DNA of 64,000 nt. Origin: Archangium violaceum (GTDB lineage: Bacteria > Myxococcota > Myxococcia > Myxococcales > Myxococcaceae). Numbering within the stretch: the first letter of the stretch is position 1; each line of letters opens with the position of its first letter. The notes beneath the pieces are model-generated. The model did no database searches, had not been told where the DNA came from, and saw nothing but the letters and a program-made list of their open reading frames with translations. The stretch spans positions 4,837,501-4,901,500 of the forward strand of contig NZ_CP069338.1 of NCBI RefSeq assembly GCF_016859125.1, read 5' to 3'. Both the position numbers and the translations under genes were made by a program. Positions 33,801-40,676 of this stretch are shown in pieces.

Positions 33801-35316
33801 GGTAACCGCTTGAGCCAAGGCCTCCGGTGACCAGCACCTTGCCCGAGGGCAACCGTGTCGCCGTGTGTCGACTGCGGCCCGTGTGTAGAGAGCCCGTGGT
33901 GCTCCACGTCCCCGTGGTTGGGTCGTACACCTCGGCGCTGAGCAAGGGGACGTTGCCGGGGCCTGTTCCTCCTGTAACGAGGATTTTGCCAGAGGGTAGC
34001 AGCGTCACCGTATGACTGGTGCGGACCATGGCCAGAGAGCCCGTCCGGTTCCACGTCCCCGGATCGTACACCTCCGCGCTATCCAATCGACCGTCTGAGT
34101 TTTCGCCTCCAGCAACCAGAACCTTACCAGAGGGCAACAGGATCGCCGTGTGGCTCTGGCGGGCCATGGCCAGAGAATCCGTCTGGCTCCACGTCCCCAA
34201 CTCTGGGTCATACACTTCCGCACTATCCAAAGGGGTAGGGGTGGCGCTTGGGCCATTGCTGCCTCCGGTGACCAGGACCTTGCCGGAGGTCATCAGTACG
34301 GTCCTGCACCAGCGGCGGGCCGTGGACATGGGGTTCGTTGAACTCCACGTCCCCGCGACAGGGTCGTACACCTCCGCGCTGGCCAAGGGATCGTCGCCTG
34401 CGCCTGCGCCTCCAGTGACCAGGACCTTGCCGGAGGGCAACAGCGTCGCCGTGTGCGTGGTGCGGGGCGTAGCCAGATCGCCCGTGAGGCTCCACGTCCT
34501 CGTGTCAGGGTTGTACACCTCCGCGCTCTTCATGGGAGTGTCGCCTGTGTCACGGCCTCCGATGACCAGGACCTTGCCGGAGGGCAACAGCGTCGCCGTG
34601 TGCCAACGGCGAGCCGTGGCCAGAGCGCCCGTAGGGCTCCACGTCCCCGTGTCAGGGTCGTACTCCTCCGCGCTGCTGAGTTCGCTGCTTGAGCCAAGGC
34701 CTCCGGTGACCAGGACCTTGCCGGAGGGCAACAGCGTCGCCGTGTGGCCAAAGCGGGCCTCGGCTAGAGGGGGCGTCGTGCTCCACGTCCCCGTGTCAGG
34801 GTTGTACAACTCCACGTTGGCCACGGGCGCGCCGCTTGTGCCTTCGCCTCCGGTGACCAGGACCTTGCCTGAGGGCAACAGCGTCGCCGTGTGCGAACGG
34901 CGAGCCGTGGCCAGAGCGCCCGTAGGGCTCCACGTCCCCGTGTCAGGGTCGTACACCTCCGCGCTGTCCATGGGAGTGTCGCCTGTGCCAAGGCCTCCGA
35001 TGACCAGGACCTTGCCGGAGGGCAACAGCGTCGCCGTGTAGGTCTCGCGGCTCGTGTTCAGAGAGCCCGTGGAAATCCACCCCGGGCTCACCATGAGCGG
35101 GCCTACCATTGCCCTCCCCATTTCTCCCCGCAGTGCCGTCACCTGCCATTCTCTTCTTTTCTCTACCTGCCCCGCGCTTCCAGCCACGAGGCTCTCCACT
35201 TCTTCCTTTTGTTCTGGACGAAGGCCGCAGCCCAGCCCCCCCCACATCATCAGCAGCAGCAGTTTCGTCACTCCTCCATGGAGAAAGGGAACACTCCTCA
35301 ACGGCGAGTTCCTCAT
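27865..35316 (-). CDS. Double kelch-repeat surface lipoprotein (two units fused in one frame)
   Basis: A 2483-aa reading frame that holds two complete proteins end to end. Unit A (residues 1-1510) has a signal peptide with Cys in MMWGGLGCG, about 21 kelch blades, three Ig-like repeats and a C-terminal SSC-hydrophobic-RR tail. Unit B (1511-2483) opens with its own Met and lipoprotein signal (LLFLACVWLGC), then has about 14 kelch blades, one Ig-like repeat and the tail HYGWSC-hydrophobic-RRRGKHR. No stop separates them. If the units are translated separately, unit B starts at ATG 30786, which has only a weak ribosome site. The start ATG 35316 has GAGGAG eight bases upstream. These should be exported surface proteins like the kelch gene at 13290. 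Unit B ends 140 bp before the STAND operon on the same strand. Confidence 0.85.
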   Translation of the reverse strand: MRNSPLRSVPFLHGGVTKLLLLMMWGGLGCGLRPEQKEEVESLVAGSAGQVEKRREWQVTALRGEMGRAMVGPLMVSPGWISTGSLNTSRETYTATLLPSGKVLVIGGLGTGDTPMDSAEVYDPDTGTWSPTGALATARRSHTATLLPSGKVLVTGGEGTSGAPVANVELYNPDTGTWSTTPPLAEARFGHTATLLPSGKVLVTGGLGSSSELSSAEEYDPDTGTWSPTGALATARRWHTATLLPSGKVLVIGGRDTGDTPMKSAEVYNPDTRTWSLTGDLATPRTTHTATLLPSGKVLVTGGAGAGDDPLASAEVYDPVAGTWSSTNPMSTARRWCRTVLMTSGKVLVTGGSNGPSATPTPLDSAEVYDPELGTWSQTDSLAMARQSHTAILLPSGKVLVAGGENSDGRLDSAEVYDPGTWNRTGSLAMVRTSHTVTLLPSGKILVTGGTGPGNVPLLSAEVYDPTTGTWSTTGSLHTGRSRHTATRLPSGKVLVTGGLGSSGYLTSAEVYDPNTGTWSITNSLLTARHSHTATLLPSGKVLVTGGLGSSGYLTSAEVYDPEVGTWNTTTNALATGRDRHTATLLPSGKVLVTGGFNMSSELSSAEVYDPSMGIWSTTTSMTQPRSSHTATLLPSGKVLITGGYGSGGPLKSAEVYDPEAGTWNTTSGALATARYFHTATLLPSGNVLVTGGSGLGGALNSAEVYDPAARTWSTTPSDLATARYEHTAMLLPSGEVLLTGGTGPGGIVLAIAEVYGTPGGASSSIDAKLAEARTKAMAVLLPNGQVLVTGGSGSSGPLAHAELYDPEAKTWTKTAEMGTSRASATATLLRSGEVLVVGGKGSSGKGLRAESADEALVSAELFNPVTNTWRTTGPLHEARHSHSALLLPTGQVMVTGGVGENGESLSTAEVYNPNTGKWDTTGSMRTPRREPLVVQLPTGQVLASGGLDNENKPLSSAEVYDLKERTWTITAPMSTARASSTAVLLPTGQVLVAGGTDGSKALSSAELYDPDPRKPTWIEVDPLHAARKLHAAHLLPTGKVLVLGGTSDTSVLDEVEVYDPAQKKWALTDRLIEPREDSMTVLLPTGQVLVIAGKNPSGGLSSSTEVYDEPKAANELRPVVHPLPLQRPKANFVVKGRGFKSISGDLAIVRLQASPRGELKNLSTINATDTSVQVILPDIPDGYHLLFVLANGVAGGQVLHVDGIPPGAPIVKPVANTPLPTLEGTAEPGSTVHVYLSGPVEASTKVVANATGAWGWILETALGDGTYTAWATATDAVGNLSPESERRAFTVDTQKPSAPVVTQPKALIKIPKLTLSGTAESGSNVTVHVNEEVQGTTTADMNGLWSFTLMNLNEGKHTAHATATDKAGNTSLDSERCTFTVDTQAPAVPEVLEPRGKVASRSPTIRGTAEPSSTVEVYVDGKKVGESTTDTKGQWSVSLAEELKDGNHTAWATATDAAGNISIPSSEHVFTIEGDDTTPSSCAASPGEPSLALLGLVFLGRILSRLSRRMTLSSRSLLFLACVWLGCISPESREAEELNGENRGTITAGFRQHPQALLKMGSAQLASPIIEEEAWKSSPSMGSIRYNHTSTPLPSGKVLVVGGSNATARALNSSELYDLSTGTWQGTGAMRTARYNHTATLLPSGKVLVTGGVDSQGNALGTFEVYDPMKGTWKYSMHAMHFPRFDHTATLLHTGQVLVVGGTTDGVNGFARAEVYDPKEDIWIEVDSMNFTRFRHTATLLPTGKVLVAGGAREKNTEVYDPERGTWDSDGSLNTNRSGHTATLLPTGQVLVVGGTTDGSSGIDKAEVYNEGSWNAVDSPSQARLGHTATLLFSGKVLVVGGRAGGSSGLASTEEYDPDNKSWSPSGTLASGRFQHTATLLPSGKVLIAGGFENKGSESTEVYAPMPGNWRDVATLPVARSGHTVTPLPTGQLLVTGGSPDGSIPLDCAALYDPASGSWTPTLPLGTARFKHTATLLPSGQVLVAGGTAGPGRPLDSAELYDPMSGSWKPIQPLSTARFGHTATLLASGQVMIVGGTVDDNRPLDGAELYDPVIGSWTPTKALGTARFGHTATLLLSGLVLVVGGTTGQDSPLDSAELYNPENGEWSLSRTLNTARSEHTATLLPSGLVMVVGGRNESVPLSSVELYDPKQQSWSAPHQLATARYAHTATLLLSGELLVTGGTNGSKILSSAEVYDPALGEWSSAQPLGTARINQTATLLPSGQVLVTGGISDGDRRLNSAQVYEIAMNPGDADSGPIIKPLTRTRKPGDTLSLTGEHLHSSSEPGGGNAHSSASTLPMISLVAVEGGALTRVSQWVSSSDTEHTFILPSLPTGYYFLSVMTHGKTGGQVILVDATKPAAPQVKTPFQNQNIYATRTPDIIGTAEPGSEVHVTLDGAEVQVEFDAMGAWSHTPTKPLTFGTHTVSVTATDEAGNVSEPASVAFHLAAPESHYGWSCSTAPTIPASGVWLVMMLWLRRRGKHR
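30760..30810 (-). other. Junction between the two fused kelch units
   Basis: On the minus strand the sorting tail of unit A (ending SRLSRR) runs straight into ATG at 30786 and the second lipoprotein signal peptide (MTLSSRSLLFLACVWLGC). A TGA exists here only in another frame, within the ATGA at the start codon, which is how coupled genes often overlap. An indel upstream could therefore have erased the normal stop of unit A. Confidence 0.75.
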
Positions 35317-35612
35317 ATGCGGATCTCCTCGTGGCTCATGTGCGCATCCGACCAACTGGATTGCGAGACACACCAGGACGGCTCCCCAGGTGGGGCGCCG
35401 CTTTCACCGGCAGGGGCCGCCCTTTGCGCGCCTTTACGCGTCAATGGGCGGCGGCTGATGCGTCAGCGCCCAAGGTCCCCTCTGGGGTCTTGGTGGAAGC
35501 CAGGTTGCCACTCGATCCGTTTCGGTGCTGTGATGCGCCTCACCCTGCGGACGTGAAATGCCGCACACGGACCTTCCACATCACCGGTCCTCGCTCGTGA
35601 TGCTCGGCTTAG
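35317..35612. other. Intergenic region upstream of the kelch fusion, 296 bp
   Basis: Non-coding as far as I can see. It holds the ribosome site (GAGGAG) and presumably the promoter for the minus-strand kelch/STAND block. Short open stretches on both strands lack start signals and protein-like composition. It ends at the IS701-type element. Confidence 0.5.
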
Positions 35613-37234
35613 TACTACAGTGGGACTTCTAAAACGGCATGAGGGAGGACCCGCGCACTGCACTGCATGGACCTCTCCTCTGTTAGGGTAACGGCGCCAG
35701 CTCGGCGCGCAACTTCCCAGGTCAACCCGACGACACTACCTGACCGGAGGGCAGCCAGGGGTCAGGACGTTGGGAGTGACTGCGGAGGTGGAACGGTTGA
35801 ACCCAATGGGAGAAGTAGCATTCCCAAAGGGGGAAGCCATGCTCGCCACTGCCGCGTACGACGAGAGGGAGGTCCACATCATCCAGAAGCTCACCGCCGC
35901 GTGGGAGGAGGTGTTGACCTGGCTCAAGCGCCACTTCTGTCGTCCGGAGACACAGCGCTCCGCCGAGGCTTTCGTGCGGGCGCTGCTCTCGCGTGCCGAG
36001 CGCAAGAATGCCTGGGGTTTGGCGGAAGAAGCGGGCAGGTACAACCCCTACGCCTTCCAGCACCTGCTGCTCGGGGCCCGGTGGGATGCGGACGCAGTGC
36101 GCGATGACGTGCTGGCCTATGCACGCCAGCAGTTGGGCGAGGGAGGCGAGCTGGTGTTGGACGAAACGGGTTTTCTCAAGAAGGGGAACAAGTCGGCGGG
36201 AGTGGCGCGCCAGTATTCGGGGACAGCGGGTCGGATTGAGAATTGTCAGGTGGGCGTCTTCCTGGCCTATGTGACGCCTCGCGGGCATACCCTGATTGAT
36301 AGGGAATTGTATCTCCCCCAGGAGTGGACGCAAGACAGGGACAGATGTCGCCAGGCTGGGATTGAGGACACGGTGGCCTTTCTTACCAAGCCGGAGCTGG
36401 CCCGTGTCATGCTCGAGCGCACTTTCAATGCGGGACTGAAGCCTTCCTGGGTACTCGGTGACGAGGTGTATGGCCGGGACGGGACGCTACGGCACTTTCT
36501 GGAGCAGCGGCACCAGCGCTACGTATTGGCGGTGGCTTCCAATACCTACGTGTGGCGGGGAATGGCTCAGGTAACGGCCGGTGAGGTGCTGCGAGAGGTG
36601 AAGCCGAGGGACTGGACAGTCCTGTCCGCTGGGAAGGGAGCCAAGGGTCCCCGTCTGTATGAATGGGCTCGTGTGCAAGTCAATTCGCACACGGGAACCC
36701 TGGCGCGGTGGCTGTTGTTTCGCCGGAGCCTGACGAATGCCACCGAGGTAGCGCACTATCTGGTCCATGCGTCAGCCAACACCTCGCTGGAGGCGATGGT
36801 GAAGGCTGCTGGGAGTCGCTGGACAGTGGAGGAATGCTTCGAGTCGGCCAAGGGCGAGGTGGGCCTGGACGAATACGAAGTGCGCAGTTACGCGGGGTGG
36901 TATCGCCATATGACATTGTGCATGGTGGCGCATGCGTTCCTGGCGGCTTCTCGGGTACTGGCCAACAACGAGGAGGAAGCCGTACTGCTCCCAAAAGCAC
37001 TGGGCCCGATGCGTCGCCCTCGCCGGATGCTCCGGTTTCGTCGGCGCCAGGGCCTGGCCTCATCCGCTTCTCCATCCAGGAAGTCCGGCGGCTGCTGCTG
37101 AACATTGTCTGGGTGATACGGCCGGCCCTGGAGTTTGTCCTACACTGGAGCCGCTGGCGACGCCGCCATCAGGCCATCGCCAAGCTCTGCCATTACCGAC
37201 GCAGAGACCCGGACCTCAAAGTCCCACTGTAGTA
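35613..37234 (+). mobile_element. IS701-type insertion sequence with target duplication
   Basis: The element is 1622 bp. Its ends are perfect 16-bp inverted repeats (TACTACAGTGGGACTT at 35613-35628; the complement at 37219-37234). Both sides carry the direct repeat TTAG (35609-35612 and 37235-37238), a 4-bp target duplication of the kind IS701 elements make. The single transposase gene is frameshifted near its end, so this copy is probably immobile on its own. Confidence 0.9.
35806..37232 (+). pseudogene. IS701-family DDE transposase, frameshifted near the C-terminus
   Basis: The frame from ATG 35806 encodes an IS701-type transposase (VLDETGFLKKGNKSAGVARQ with the first Asp, VLGDEVYGRDGTLRHFLEQR with the second, RWTVEECFESAKGEVGLDEY with the Glu). 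The DDE residues are therefore intact. Near 36995-37005 the frame must change: the expected C-terminus (LIRFSIQEVRRLLL, then VLHWSRWRRRHQAIAKLCHY) continues in the next frame and stops at 37230-37232, inside the right inverted repeat. The uninterrupted frame instead ends at 37101 with an unrelated Arg-rich tail. The lost part is about 75 residues. Transposition activity is doubtful. Confidence 0.85.
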
Positions 37235-37238
37235 TTAG

Positions 37239-38394
37239 AACCTGTTTCGGTAGGAGAAGAAGAGAGTAGGTAATGGCGCGTGAGTGGGACCAGGAGTTCG
37301 AGGAGAAAAAGGTTCCAGGAGCGACCAGGACAGCCCGAGCAGGAAAAAGGACGCAAAGGTCCATGAGCCTCCATCCCGTTGGGGCTGCGGCTGGGCTGTG
37401 ATGCACGTGCGAAGTTGTCATCGCCCAGCACCTACGAGGGCAGCAGGTTGTGGAACCAGGTGATGATGCCCAGCGCCAGGTGAAGCATCGCCAGGTACGT
37501 GTCCTCACGCTTCTCCCAGCGCACCAGCAGACGACGGAACTTGTTGAATCCACCCGTGGGTGCGCTCCAACACCCAGCGCCGTGCCTTCTTGCCGCGCTC
37601 CGCGGCTTGTCCGGCTCGCCACGCTGAGGCAAGTGCAGGGTGAAGCCGTACTCCTCGGCCAGGGCCCGTACCTCGTCGTAGTCATAGCCCTTGTCCAAAC
37701 ACATCCCCTGCGGTGCGTGCGCACTGGGGGTGGGGCGCTCCACGGGCAGGGACTGGAGCGAGGAGCGCATCTGCTTGAAGTCAGGGACGTTGGCGCCAGC
37801 AACGGCCAGGCCCAGGGGAACACCGCGCCCATCGGTCAGCAGGCTCTTCTTGGTGCCCTTCTTGGCTCTGTCCGTCGGGTTGGGGCCCGTCTTCTCCCCT
37901 CCCAGTGGGGCCTTGCCCATGGCCCCATCCATCGCCAGCCACTCCCAGTCGATTCCAGCCAGAGCCTCATAGGCCAGCAACCCCTGGCGCCAGAACTCTC
38001 GGAACACCCCCGCCTCCAGCCACTCCCGGAAGCGCCGGTAGGCCGACGAGGGGCCGCAAATGCCCGTGGCCTTCAGCGCGCGCCATGGCATCCCCGTGCG
38101 CAGCACCAGCAGAATACCTTCCATGGCTCGCCGGTCGGGCGTGCGCGGGTTGTGGCACCCCATCGGATGAGGTGGCCTGGGCGGCAGAAGTGGCTCCATC
38201 TTCGCCCACAACTCGTCCGGTAGACGCCAGCCATCATCTTGCTTCACAAGCCCCATGGCTTCGGATTCACCTCCCATTAGAGAGAACTTCCGAAGTCAGG
38301 TTTTCCCTCCTACTTCTCCAGTCGCCCAGGGCCAGCATGCCCCGATGCTCCCTTCGCCGCTCCCTGGGCGGGTAGGCTCCTACCGAAACAGGTT
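37239..38394 (-). mobile_element. IS5-type insertion sequence
   Basis: This 1156-bp element is bounded by perfect 18-bp inverted repeats: AACCTGTTTCGGTAGGAG at 37239-37256 and its complement at 38377-38394. It starts on the base right after the TTAG target duplication of the IS701-type element. No matching direct repeat is visible on its two outer sides (TAG against TTT), so the original flanks may have been altered. About 175 bp between the left end and the transposase stop hold no gene. Confidence 0.85.
37432..38277 (-). pseudogene. IS5-family transposase with scrambled catalytic Glu region
   Basis: An uninterrupted 281-codon frame that looks intact but is not. The N-terminal DNA-binding part (LPDELWAKMEPLLPP) and the first two catalytic Asp regions (LAMDGAMGKAP, MCLDKGYDYDEVRAL) are normal. 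The third region should read KKARRWVLERTHGW then FNKFRRLLVRWEKR. The WVLERTHGW part is present only in another frame. A one-base change near 37592-37602 and an opposite one near 37549 cancel each other, so the frame stays open while about 15 residues, including the catalytic Glu, become HGAGCWSAPTGG. The enzyme is expected to be dead. Starts near ATG 38277; the usual IS5 length is kept. Confidence 0.8.
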
Positions 38395-38398
38395 TTTA

Positions 38399-38644
38399 TC
38401 AACGCCAGACGAGGCAACATGCTCCAACGACGTCCGTGGGAGCGCCGCTCGTGAAGGCCTCCGTGGCCTGCCCGGTGTAGCCGGAGAGCGCCTGGAAGAA
38501 GGCCGCCACCTGGTGTTTCACGGGTTGGTCCGCGAAGCCGGGTGACGGGCTCAGGTCCGAGGCGAGCGTCTCCCCGAGGCGCCGGCCATCCGCCGAGGCT
38601 CCGTACATGGCGCTGAACTCGAAGTAGTTCTCGAACGTCCCCAC
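38399..38644 (-). pseudogene. Gene fragment cut by the IS5-type element, function unknown
   Basis: About 80 codons with normal codon composition and a protein-like sequence (GTFENYFEFSAMYGASADGR, then ADQPVKHQVAAFFQALSGYT) on the minus strand. The frame ends in TGA five bases before the right end of the IS5-type element. Upstream it meets an in-frame stop near 38675 without a good start; GTG 38644 is the only candidate. It is therefore probably the middle of a gene broken on both sides. I do not recognise the family. Confidence 0.45.
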
Positions 38645-38659
38645 CTGGCTGAGCGGTAG

Positions 38660-38743
38660 GCGGGCGCATCCTTCTCAGGGAAATGGAGCTTTGACCTGGA
38701 CACCGCGGGTAAGATCCTCGATGTGCAGTACGAGTGGGAATGA
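38660..38743 (+). pseudogene. C-terminal gene fragment coupled to the GyrI-like gene
   Basis: Twenty-seven codons between TAG 38657 and TGA 38741 with protein-like content (GKWSFDLDTAG, then ILDVQYEWE). The TGA overlaps ATG 38740 of the next gene as ATGA, the usual sign of translational coupling. This looks like the end of a gene whose body was replaced by the fragment on the other strand. The family is not recognised. Confidence 0.4.
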
Positions 38744-39237
38744 GGATGGCCGTGTCGACTTTTCGCCAGGAGGACCCCTTGAGCTTCAAGACCGTACCGT
38801 CAATGACAGTCATCGCAGCGACCGAATTCCTGAGTGTGCAGGAGATAGGAATCTGGGGCGAAAAGCTCACGCCGATCATGATGGCGGAGCTCGAACGTTA
38901 TGGTCTCACGACGACTGGGCCATGGCTCTTCATCTCCTACGGACGTGATGGCGAGCCGAGCAGGAGATTCCGTCATGACTATTGTGTGCCCGTCGGCAAT
39001 CCAGACCGGTACAAGGGAGCGTTCCAGGTCCGCACGCTCGACCCGTTCCCCTGCTTCTTCACCCTGCACACGGGGGCCCTCTCCGAGGAGGGCCTCCGCG
39101 CGGGCTACGGAGGAGTCATCGAGGCGATCACCCGGGCCGGGCGGGAATTCAGCGGCGAGAGCCGCGAGGTCTGGCATGGCTGGACATCGGCGGACTCCAC
39201 GGCCAACTCGTTCGAGATCCAGATCGGAGTGAAGTGA
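38740..39237 (+). CDS. GyrI-like / effector-binding domain protein
   Basis: A 165-aa stand-alone protein of the GyrI-like (bacterial transcription activator effector-binding) fold. Recognisable parts are the first strand-helix unit (IAATEFLSVQEIGIWGEKLT), GPWLFISYG, and the C-terminal FEIQIGVK that closes such domains; Trp and Glu lie in the ligand cleft. Members bind small hydrophobic cations or act as gyrase inhibitors. Without a DNA-binding domain it might sequester or hydrolyse a small molecule. The ATG at 38740 overlaps an upstream stop (ATGA). A second possible start is TTG 38779, which has AGGAGGA four bases before it. Its stop lies in a hairpin shared with the convergent gene. Confidence 0.6.
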   Translation: MRMAVSTFRQEDPLSFKTVPSMTVIAATEFLSVQEIGIWGEKLTPIMMAELERYGLTTTGPWLFISYGRDGEPSRRFRHDYCVPVGNPDRYKGAFQVRTLDPFPCFFTLHTGALSEEGLRAGYGGVIEAITRAGREFSGESREVWHGWTSADSTANSFEIQIGVK

Positions 39238-39256
39238 CGTCCCTCCCGGACGTCAC
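39234..39256. terminator. Hairpin between convergent genes
   Basis: A perfect 8-bp stem GTGACGTC / GACGTCAC with a 7-base loop overlaps the stop codons of both the GyrI-like gene and the PheC-AroQ gene. There is no T run, so it is a hairpin of likely but unproven terminator function, in either direction. Confidence 0.5.
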
Positions 39257-40581
39257 CTGCCCACCGCCGCCGGGGCTCGACGGGCCGCGCCGAGCTCCAC
39301 CAGTGCATCGGCGATGCGGTCGATCTCCTCGACTTCGAGACCGGTGGACGCGAGCTCCTCGCGCGCCTTCCGCCGCGTGGCTTCGCGGTCCAGGCCGCCG
39401 GGGACGCGCGGCACGAGCGTGCTGATGCGTGAGCTGATCCGCGCGAGCGCCGGTCGTAACTCTCCATCGAGCGAGTGCACGGGCGCATCCGCGTTGGCGG
39501 GCGCGCGGAGCTGAAGTCGTTTGGCCGCATCCATCTGCGCCTGGAAGAGCGTGGTGATGGCCTCATCCGGAGGCGCTGGAACGCCCAGGGCCGCCGCGGC
39601 CTCGTGGACCTCCTTCCGGGCTGCCTCCAGCACACGCGCCTCCTGAGCGGGCACCTCGATGGGTTGGCCCTCGCGTCGTTTGGCCGTGGCCACCCTGGGC
39701 ATCAGCGCCAGCCGCTCGGCGGTCGCGGAGAGCAGCGCGTCCACCGGCGTCGCGGTGGGCCCGGTGGCGCTGGGGCCCAGGTACCGCGCGCGGAGCCGCT
39801 CGAGCGCTCCGCTTGCCTCCTGCTGCAAGAGCCACGTGTCCAGGTCGGCGGCCAGCTCGGCTCGCGAGGCATCCACGTAGAGCGCCACCACGTCTCGGGT
39901 GAACGGGCCCACCCGCTCGATGCCGGAGAGGCCCTCGGCCCAGCGCGGACCCTCGAAAGTGTTGGTGAGCGCCGCGTCGGCCTGCCCGGTGGCCAGCGCC
40001 TCGCGCACCGCCGCGTTGTCGGGGATGGCGAGGATGCGAGCGTGGTGGAAGTGGGCGCGCGCCACGCGCTCCAGGTGTCCGCCCCGATTCACCGCCACGG
40101 TGAATTCGGGCCGGTCGAGTGCGCGCAGGAGCGCGAGCGGCTCCTCGGAGAGCGCGCTTCCGGGCGGAGGTGCCCAGGCCGGGCGCCGCAGGAGCAGCAG
40201 GGCTCCGTTGCGTGCCACGGGGACGGTGTAGCGCCCGGTCAGAGACCGCTCGGGCCGGAGGGTGATGCCACTGGTTGCCACATCGAAGCGATGGGCGATG
40301 AGGTCCGTCACCAGTTCCGGCCAGCGAAAGCGCACCCACTCGAGGCGGTATCCGCGGTCGGACGCATAGGACTCCATGAGCTCGGCGTCGAAGCCAGACG
40401 CCTGACCCTCGCGCAGCGTGCTGAAAGGCGGGTAGTCGCCGCTCGTTCCCACGCGGAGGACTCGGGTCTCGCGCGGGGGCGGGAGTGCCCGTGGCTGTGC
40501 CGCGCACGCCGTGAGCAGGGCCAGCAAGGTGCCCGCGAGGAGACGGAGCTCTCGGGCCTTCGGAGGAGGGAATGGGTGCAT
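39253..40581 (-). CDS. Exported cyclohexadienyl dehydratase (PheC-like) - chorismate mutase (AroQ) fusion lipoprotein
   Basis: A 442-aa lipoprotein (signal LLAGTLLALLTACAAQ, Cys 26) for the cell envelope. Residues 38-270 have the periplasmic solute-binding fold in its PheC version (LRVGTSGDYPPFSTLREGQA, RFRWPELVTDLIAHRFD, GITLRPERS), which removes water and CO2 from prephenate or arogenate. Residues 280-350 match AroQ-type chorismate mutase (AERLALMPRVATAKRR, QEARVLEAARKEV, FQAQMDAAKRLQLR), which makes prephenate from chorismate. Together they would convert chorismate to phenylpyruvate outside the cytoplasm in one protein. About 90 residues follow with no recognised domain. It could alternatively be an amino acid-binding protein, but the mutase-like domain argues against that. 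Convergent with the GyrI-like gene. Confidence 0.78.
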   Translation of the reverse strand: MHPFPPPKARELRLLAGTLLALLTACAAQPRALPPPRETRVLRVGTSGDYPPFSTLREGQASGFDAELMESYASDRGYRLEWVRFRWPELVTDLIAHRFDVATSGITLRPERSLTGRYTVPVARNGALLLLRRPAWAPPPGSALSEEPLALLRALDRPEFTVAVNRGGHLERVARAHFHHARILAIPDNAAVREALATGQADAALTNTFEGPRWAEGLSGIERVGPFTRDVVALYVDASRAELAADLDTWLLQQEASGALERLRARYLGPSATGPTATPVDALLSATAERLALMPRVATAKRREGQPIEVPAQEARVLEAARKEVHEAAAALGVPAPPDEAITTLFQAQMDAAKRLQLRAPANADAPVHSLDGELRPALARISSRISTLVPRVPGGLDREATRRKAREELASTGLEVEEIDRIADALVELGAARRAPAAVGR

Positions 40582-40611
40582 GAGCCGAGTCTGCCCCAGA
40601 GTCGCTCGGCA

Positions 40612-40652
40612 CGGGCGGGAAGGGAGGCCTGGAGCGCGTCCCTCCCCGCCCG
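40612..40652 (-). terminator. Strong hairpin after the S8 protease gene
   Basis: A 14-bp GC-rich stem with one mismatch (CGGGCGGGAAGGGA against TCCCTCCCCGCCCG) and a 13-base loop lies 25 bases beyond the protease stop, before the PheC-AroQ gene. No T run follows. It should separate the two transcripts. Confidence 0.55.
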
Positions 40653-40676
40653 GGTCCTTCAGGGGATGGCCCTACG

